64,000 nucleotides of DNA from Adiantum capillus-veneris. Lineage: Eukaryota > Streptophyta > Polypodiopsida > Polypodiales > Pteridaceae. Below, piece by piece: positions 59,101 to 64,000 of this stretch. The stretch lies in assembly GCA_014529385.2 (NCBI GenBank), contig CM043964.1, positions 6,917,997 to 6,981,996 on the forward strand, given 5' to 3'. A program made the translations under genes and the position numbers. Numbering within the stretch: the first letter of the stretch is position 1; every line of letters begins with the position of its first letter. Under the pieces are notes generated by a model. The model ran no database searches. It was not told the DNA's origin and saw nothing but the letters and a program-made list of their open reading frames with translations.

Positions 59101-60780
59101 AAGGATACCATTTAAGATATACCCTTATAGGTTGGACAAGTGGTGGACCTTAACACCCAGTTATTCTTAATATAATGACATAGAGTGGATAAGTGGTGAA
59201 TCTTAAGACCAAACCACTCATGCTACTAGGTATAATACGTTAGAGAAGTGGTAGACCTTGAATGTAAACACCCCATGTACAAAATATCATGGTTTTAGGG
59301 TGTTTCAATGGAGCCTAGAATCTTGGAGACATGGTAGATCTTGATTCTTTCCATGTTTGAATGGCACCTATCTTGGAAAAATGATGGAGGTTACTTCTCT
59401 CCATGCTTCAATGGAGCCTAGCTTTGACAAGTGGTGAACCTTTGCTTCTCTCTATGTTTGAATAGAGTTAGCTTGGACAAGTGGTGGACCTTTGCTTCTC
59501 TCTATGTTTGAATAGAGTTAGCTTGGACAAGTGGTGGACCTTGGAATGAAACCCCATGTAAAACATATCATGGGCATTTCAAGTGGTGAGAAAGGATACC
59601 ATTTAAGATATAACCTTATAGGTTGGACAAGTGGTGGACCTTAATACATAGTTCTTCCTAATATAATGACATAGAGTGTACAAGTGGTGTATCTTGAGAC
59701 CAAACCACTCGTGCTACTAGGGATAATAGGTTAGACAAGTGGTGGGCCTTGAAATAAAACCCCCCATATACAAAATAAAATGGGTTTAGGGCATTTAAAT
59801 GGATCCTAGCTTGGAGACATGGTGGAGCTTTCTTCTCTCCATGTTTCAATGAAGCCTATCTTGGAGAAATGGTGGAGCATCCTTCTCTCCATGTTTCAAT
59901 ATAGCTTAGCTTGGACAAGTGGTGGATCTTTGGTTCTCTCTATGTTTCAATAGAGTTAGCTTGGACAAGTGGTGGACATTGAAACAAAACTCCCATGTAA
60001 AACATATCATGGGTAGTTCAAGTTGTGAGAAAAAAAACCATTTAAAATATAACCTTATAGGTTGGACAAGTGGTGGACCTTAACACCCAATCCTTTTTAA
60101 TACAATGACATAGAGTGGATAAGTGGTGAATCTTGAGACCAAAGCTATCAAGCTACTAGGGATACTAGGTTGGACAAGTGGTGGATCTTGAATGTACATC
60201 CCCTATGTACAAAATATCATGGGTTTAGGGTGTTTCAATGGAGTCTAGCATATTGGAGACATGGTGGAGCTTTCTTCACTCCATGTTTCAAGTGGTGGAC
60301 CTTCAATTATTTTCCCATACCTAGTTTAGACAACCCATACACTTTGCAACTCTAAAGGTTGGACGAGTGGTGGAGCTTTGTTTATTTCCATGTTTTAATG
60401 GATCCTAGCTTGGACAAGTGGTGGACCTTGGAAAAAAGTCTCCCCTGTACAACATAGCTGAGTTTTTTTATGTTTTAATGGAAGAGAGATTTGACAAATG
60501 GTGGAGCTTGCTTATCTCCATGTGGATTTTAGAACTAGCTTGGACAAGTGGTGGAGATTTGATTTTCTACTCTTCATAATACAATGATGTATAGGTTGGT
60601 TACATGGTGAATCTTAAGGCCAAACCTCCCATCTTACTAGAGATGATAGGTTGGACAAGTGTTCAACCTTCTATCATTTCTCCATGCCTATAATTAGACA
60701 ATTAGTAGAACTAGCATCTTTCTATGTTGTCTAGAGCTGAGCTTGGACAAGTAGTGGACCTTGCTACTCTCTTCCCTTGG
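56160..60780. repeat. Satellite-like array, right block, with 1.19-kb higher-order units
   Basis: The same cttggacaagtggtggacct core and catgtttcaatggagcc spacer fill 4.6 kb. The anchor accttataggttgg occurs at 56641, 56996, 57428, 57835, 58188 and 58619, giving subunits of about 355, 432 and 407 bases repeated in that order: 56641-57834 and 57835-about 59025 are two higher-order copies (offset 1,192-1,194). Later units are less regular. No protein is encoded. On the - strand it lies between the two phosphatase paralogues. Confidence 0.92.
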
Positions 60781-60825
60781 TTTATTAGTTTGAAGACTCA
60801 TTATATATACTTGCTTAGATCTATA

Positions 60826-61551
60826 TAATTACTCATTAGTTAGGTTACAAGTAGGTATGTAATTTGTTAGCCTCAAGGGACTTTGAATATTGAATAGTAA
60901 GAAAGTCAAGTGCTGGTTTGAAGATCTTTTGCTTATCTAAACTAGACTCTAACTCAATAATAAGTCTCTTAAGTTCCACGAATTGTCCTATCTAGGCTCC
61001 AAAAGAGTCTTAATTGGTTTGTGCTAAGATTCTAACTTCCTTGATGGGGTAGAATCCTAGAAAAATGAGGCACTATAAGTTTTACCTTAGCTCAAATGGA
61101 TTTTCACTTAAACTAGACTGCAATTTGGCACTCTAGTATCTTTGTCTTGATGGAGTTTAACACTAGATACATAGTAGTGATATTTAAGCTTCATGTCTCT
61201 TCACTTGATCGAGATATGAGACCATACTTTCAAGGTCACCACTTGTCTTACCTAAAGACCAATGTGAGACATGGGAGCAAGAAAGCCATCCGATATTGTT
61301 TTAAGGACTATTACATAGACAATCAATAACTTAAGTAAAGCAAAAAGACTTGGATCTTTCACAATTAATAACTTAAGTAAAGCCAAAAAGACTTGGATCT
61401 TTGACAGTTTTTTTCAAACTAAAAAAGCACAATCTCATGCTAACAAAACTATAAATCACAATTGAAAGTTTTGAACGAGAAAAAGATCAGCAATCTTATA
61501 AGAAGGATACTTTTCATTTCATTTGATGATTACAAACTAAAAGAAAGTCTC
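60826..61551. other. Non-coding sequence 3' of the intact phosphatase gene
   Basis: AT-rich. A 42-base segment around caataacttaagtaaagc and aaaaagacttggatcttt is duplicated at 61320-61405. Nothing else is recognised. Confidence 0.5.
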
Positions 61552-61662
61552 TCAAGAAATTGATAAACAAAAAATGTAGGTGACTGCTTCATTATTTTGA
61601 GCAAACATATCAAAATCTCTATTGATTGAGCTCCATCTAGTAGTATCCTTTGTAAGATCCTG
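61552..61662 (-). CDS. Possible alternative last exon of the phosphatase gene
   Basis: On the - strand a strong acceptor (ccttcctgcag) at 61663 opens a frame DLTKDTTRWSSINRD that ends TGA at 61552. Joining it from the aag|gtgaaa site near 61799 inside the main exon would be in frame; the site aag|gtac at about 61752 comes after the stop. It may be an alternative C-terminus or part of the 3' untranslated region. Confidence 0.4.
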   Translation of the reverse strand, partial: QDLTKDTTRWSSINRDFDMFAQNNEAVTYIFCLSIS

Positions 61663-61753
61663 CAGGAAGGAATAAAAAGAAAGATTTGTTAGATACCATG
61701 CACATGAGTGTTCAAGTATGTGTATCAAGAATATATGACATGTCACTAGTACC

Positions 61754-62952
61754 TTAGGGTTGCTTTCTATCCAGCCTTAGAAGATTGTTCTCAGCTTTCA
61801 CCTTATTTATATAAGCCTTTGCTGTGGTTGCCTTCAAAACTCCTTTTGTGTTACAACCCAATTGCCTAGCTAAAGTGGTCAATTGTGACGCCTTCATGCT
61901 TTCAATGGGTGTACGCTCCTTTGCTAAGATCTCTTGTATTTGGGCTCTTCTCATTTCATTGCGGTGGCTTGTGTCACTTGCATTTTCAATGATAGTTTCA
62001 TCCCTGTCACCTTTTGCAGGTGGTATTCTTCTTGTAAAGAACACCTTAGCTGACCAAACATCATTTTTCTGCTTCCAATACTCCATGATTTGTTTGTATT
62101 CACTATCATTTGTCACTATAGGTTGTCCATAACGATTAGAAGCAATTAAATCACGCACATCCCTTCTCTCATCAAGCTGAATCAAGTATGGCAGTAGCTC
62201 CTCCAAGAGCATATTGTCAACCATCTTCTCAGCATCAAATTGTGGTGGAAAAATGCAATTGTTTGCTGGTGAAATACATCCCTTGTAAGGAGAGTCATCA
62301 ATAAGCACTGTTCTTTGTGGATCACATTCAAACCCCATGGCAATTTTGGCTAGAGGCTTGAACATTGCCTCAACGTTTGGATTGTCGGGTCTAAACAATT
62401 TTTGAGTTTGAGCGGTGTAGCAAACATCTTGCGACCAAATTGCAAAGAAAGGCAATGTATCCTCAGCTAAGTTGTTTAGTGCTGCAAGGATTTGATACAC
62501 ATTATTCCTAGTAGCTGTCGACCAAATTGCAACATTAAACCTCTGTAAAATAGTCTTCAAGAATTGGATGCAACCTGGCCTGAGTATAATATATCTTTTT
62601 GAATCCATTTGCACTGAGTTGTGGTGTGAGGATGGTTGAGGGGAACGTTTCAACAATAGACCATTTAAATCCAATATAATTGTAAGCATGGATTTCTCAA
62701 CATCTACGCTACATGACGTAGTACCAATTGGCAATAGCTCGTGAGTGGACTTTTCAGTCTCTTTTGATGTATGTTGCATTTTTGAAGCATCGATTTCTTG
62801 GTTCTCATTATTGGAAGCTTGCTCAAGTTGCACAACACTAGACTCTAGTATAGAAATATCATCCATCTTGGGCACTTTAGAAACCATAGAATCTATGGAT
62901 TCTATAGTTGTTGACTGAACCATAGGAGCATTATCCATCCCAGTTTGTGAAT
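61754..62952 (-). CDS. FCP1-like HAD phosphatase, intact exon
   Basis: The exon starts after a tttcttag acceptor at 62952 and stops at 61754; earlier exons are not identified. About 95 acidic residues precede the catalytic part. Motif I reads TIILDLNGLLLKR near 62640-62680, with Asn at the second Asp of the DxDGT signature. Motif II is AIWSTATRNNV. Motif III is VLIDDSPYKG near 62290-62320, as in SCP and FCP1 types. The C-terminal segment MKASQLTTLARQLGC...LKATTAKAYI looks like a SAP-type DNA-binding helix pair. Family function is dephosphorylation of nuclear proteins; the missing second Asp argues for low or no catalysis, though I recall plant homologues with DLNG as a conserved subgroup. It is likely a real gene. 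Confidence 0.8.
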
Positions 62953-63594
62953 CTAAGAAAACACACACACAAATGGTATCTCAAAACCACTAGAATTTTA
63001 TTCACCATATTTATATGTAGAACTCCTAGTAAGAAATTTATTTAAGGTAAAGTCGTTGTTAGAATCCTTGCAACCATTTTCAGCATTCGTACACCAAACA
63101 CCACTTGTCTAAAATACAATCTACTAACTCAACATTTTCCATCCTACACTTTATTAAAGATGAGTACTTAAAGTGAAAACTAAAAGCCACCCTTGTTGAG
63201 GAAACATGGATACAAGGTCCACCAAATGTCCAACCTAGACTACAAGCAAACAATTAGAGATTTGGCTTAGATTTGGATTCAAAGGCCACCACTTATTCAA
63301 GTAAGATAACTCCACTTGTTTAAGACAGTAATGTTTGAAGCCCCACCACTTGTCCAACCTAGACATTGATTAAATTTTGGTAAGATTTATCACAAATCTA
63401 GAGTAGAATCAAGATTCTATGGCCAAGGTAGTCAAATAAGTTAGACAACACACAAAGCATAAGAGCACTTTAGATTCTCGTTGAGCATAAACTAAACAAT
63501 AATCAAATGTTATATTCACTTGAGATTTCATCCATGAAAAATGAAAATGATGCATGTACTTGAGATTTCCATCCATGTACAATACTTTACAATG
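62953..63594. other. Spacer or intron between phosphatase and SET genes
   Basis: It holds copies of the satellite core in the opposite orientation (ggtccaccaaatgtccaacc near 63217, ccccaccacttgtccaacct near 63340). No exon is identified, though at least one upstream exon of the phosphatase gene should lie here or beyond. Confidence 0.5.
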
Positions 63595-64000
63595 TCAAGT
63601 AAAGTTATAGTCAGCAAACAACTCTTCTCCTGCTTCAACTTGACAAATAGTCTCAATGCATACATGGCCATATTCTTCTGACTTGATGTGTGAAGAGGTG
63701 CATTTATGCCAAGGTGGAAAATTTGGATCAAATGTATAGCGTACGTTGGGACAGACATTTGTACTGTGAGAACTATTTATATAGCCCGACACGTTTCCTT
63801 CTTCTACACAACCAATAATGTATGATTGATCTTCCTCTTCTTCTATGTTTGGATCCTCTAGAAGAGAATATTTATAAGCTCTTGGAAAAATTTTGCATAT
63901 CTTTTTCCAGTCTTGAAATCTATACTTATGCCCTCCATAGTTTAGAATAGTCAAACCACTTTCCAGGGTAGTATGCACAAATAGCCCATAACCAGCTCCT
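63595..64000 (-). CDS. SET-domain protein, C-terminal part, cut by the window edge
   Basis: The open frame enters from the right window edge and ends TGA at 63595. SET domains transfer methyl groups to lysines, often on histones. Visible landmarks: GAGYGLFVHTTLESG at the edge (the GxG motif for S-adenosylmethionine), YGGHKY, then a variable insert, YINSSHSTNVCPNVRY (at the place of the usual FINHSCxPN), and the end GEELFADYNF with the conserved Tyr. The His of NHxC is displaced, so the pseudo-knot is atypical. No post-SET cysteines follow, because the frame stops three residues after the last Tyr. Substrate cannot be inferred. Confidence 0.75.
   Translation of the reverse strand, partial: GAGYGLFVHTTLESGLTILNYGGHKYRFQDWKKICKIFPRAYKYSLLEDPNIEEEEDQSYIIGCVEEGNVSGYINSSHSTNVCPNVRYTFDPNFPPWHKCTSSHIKSEEYGHVCIETICQVEAGEELFADYNFT

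Noticed and set aside
52960-60780. Open frames with LDKWW-type repeats as a repeat protein
   Set aside because: The repeats are in all frames with stops, irregular spacing and no conserved frame. It is satellite DNA.
52960-60780. CRISPR-like array
   Set aside because: Eukaryotic context, imperfect cores, variable spacing and spacers that are themselves repeated.

Overview
The window reads as nuclear DNA of a land plant. Three things support this: spliced genes with GT-AG introns, LTR retrotransposons primed by plant-type initiator-Met and Asp tRNA sites, and a chromodomain Ty3/gypsy element. Long (TC)n, (AC)n and (TA)n tracts and a dense repeat load suggest a large genome. A seedless plant is my guess only; nothing here fixes the species.

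Bases 410-23021 are one nested retrotransposon. The outer element is an old Ty3/gypsy chromovirus on the + strand, with LTRs of only 123-124 bp and a CATTT target duplication. It was cut twice by elements lying on the - strand: A (3770-11856, duplication GTAG) and B (13187-22221, duplication GCATG). A and B encode only gag and an aspartic protease. Removing them leaves 5,481 bp, a normal chromovirus length. A second, truncated copy of the outer family (D, - strand, 43108-50665) is itself split by C (43633-47771), an LTR element with no retroviral genes. A Copia-like LTR abuts the truncated end of D.

Bases 23027-31208 are mostly non-coding, with a 175-bp tandem duplication, a decayed relative of the B LTR, microsatellites and a SINE-like tRNA-derived segment.

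Bases 31209-41869 are the most unusual part. Two decayed, intron-bearing paralogues of an RNase H-fold transposase-like gene point at each other (31209-33963 +, 41869-39015 -). Between them lie an unrecognised - strand ORF, a gene with a ubiquitin-like C-terminus, an unrecognised two-exon gene with a good TATA promoter, a roughly 212-bp near-perfect palindrome, and an intact single-exon 279-residue histone H3 variant. That H3 keeps the canonical first residues (MARTK, K9) and a gap-free 90-residue H3 core, separated by about 180 unrelated residues.

From 52.9 to 60.8 kb runs a satellite-like array built on a roughly 20-bp motif, partly organised in 1.19-kb higher-order units. It surrounds tandemly duplicated FCP1-like HAD phosphatase genes (55121-55894, broken; 61754-62952, intact exon), both lacking the second catalytic Asp. 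The last bases of the window hold the C-terminal part of a SET-domain gene on the - strand. All similarity statements come from reading the sequence and recalling families; no database was searched.
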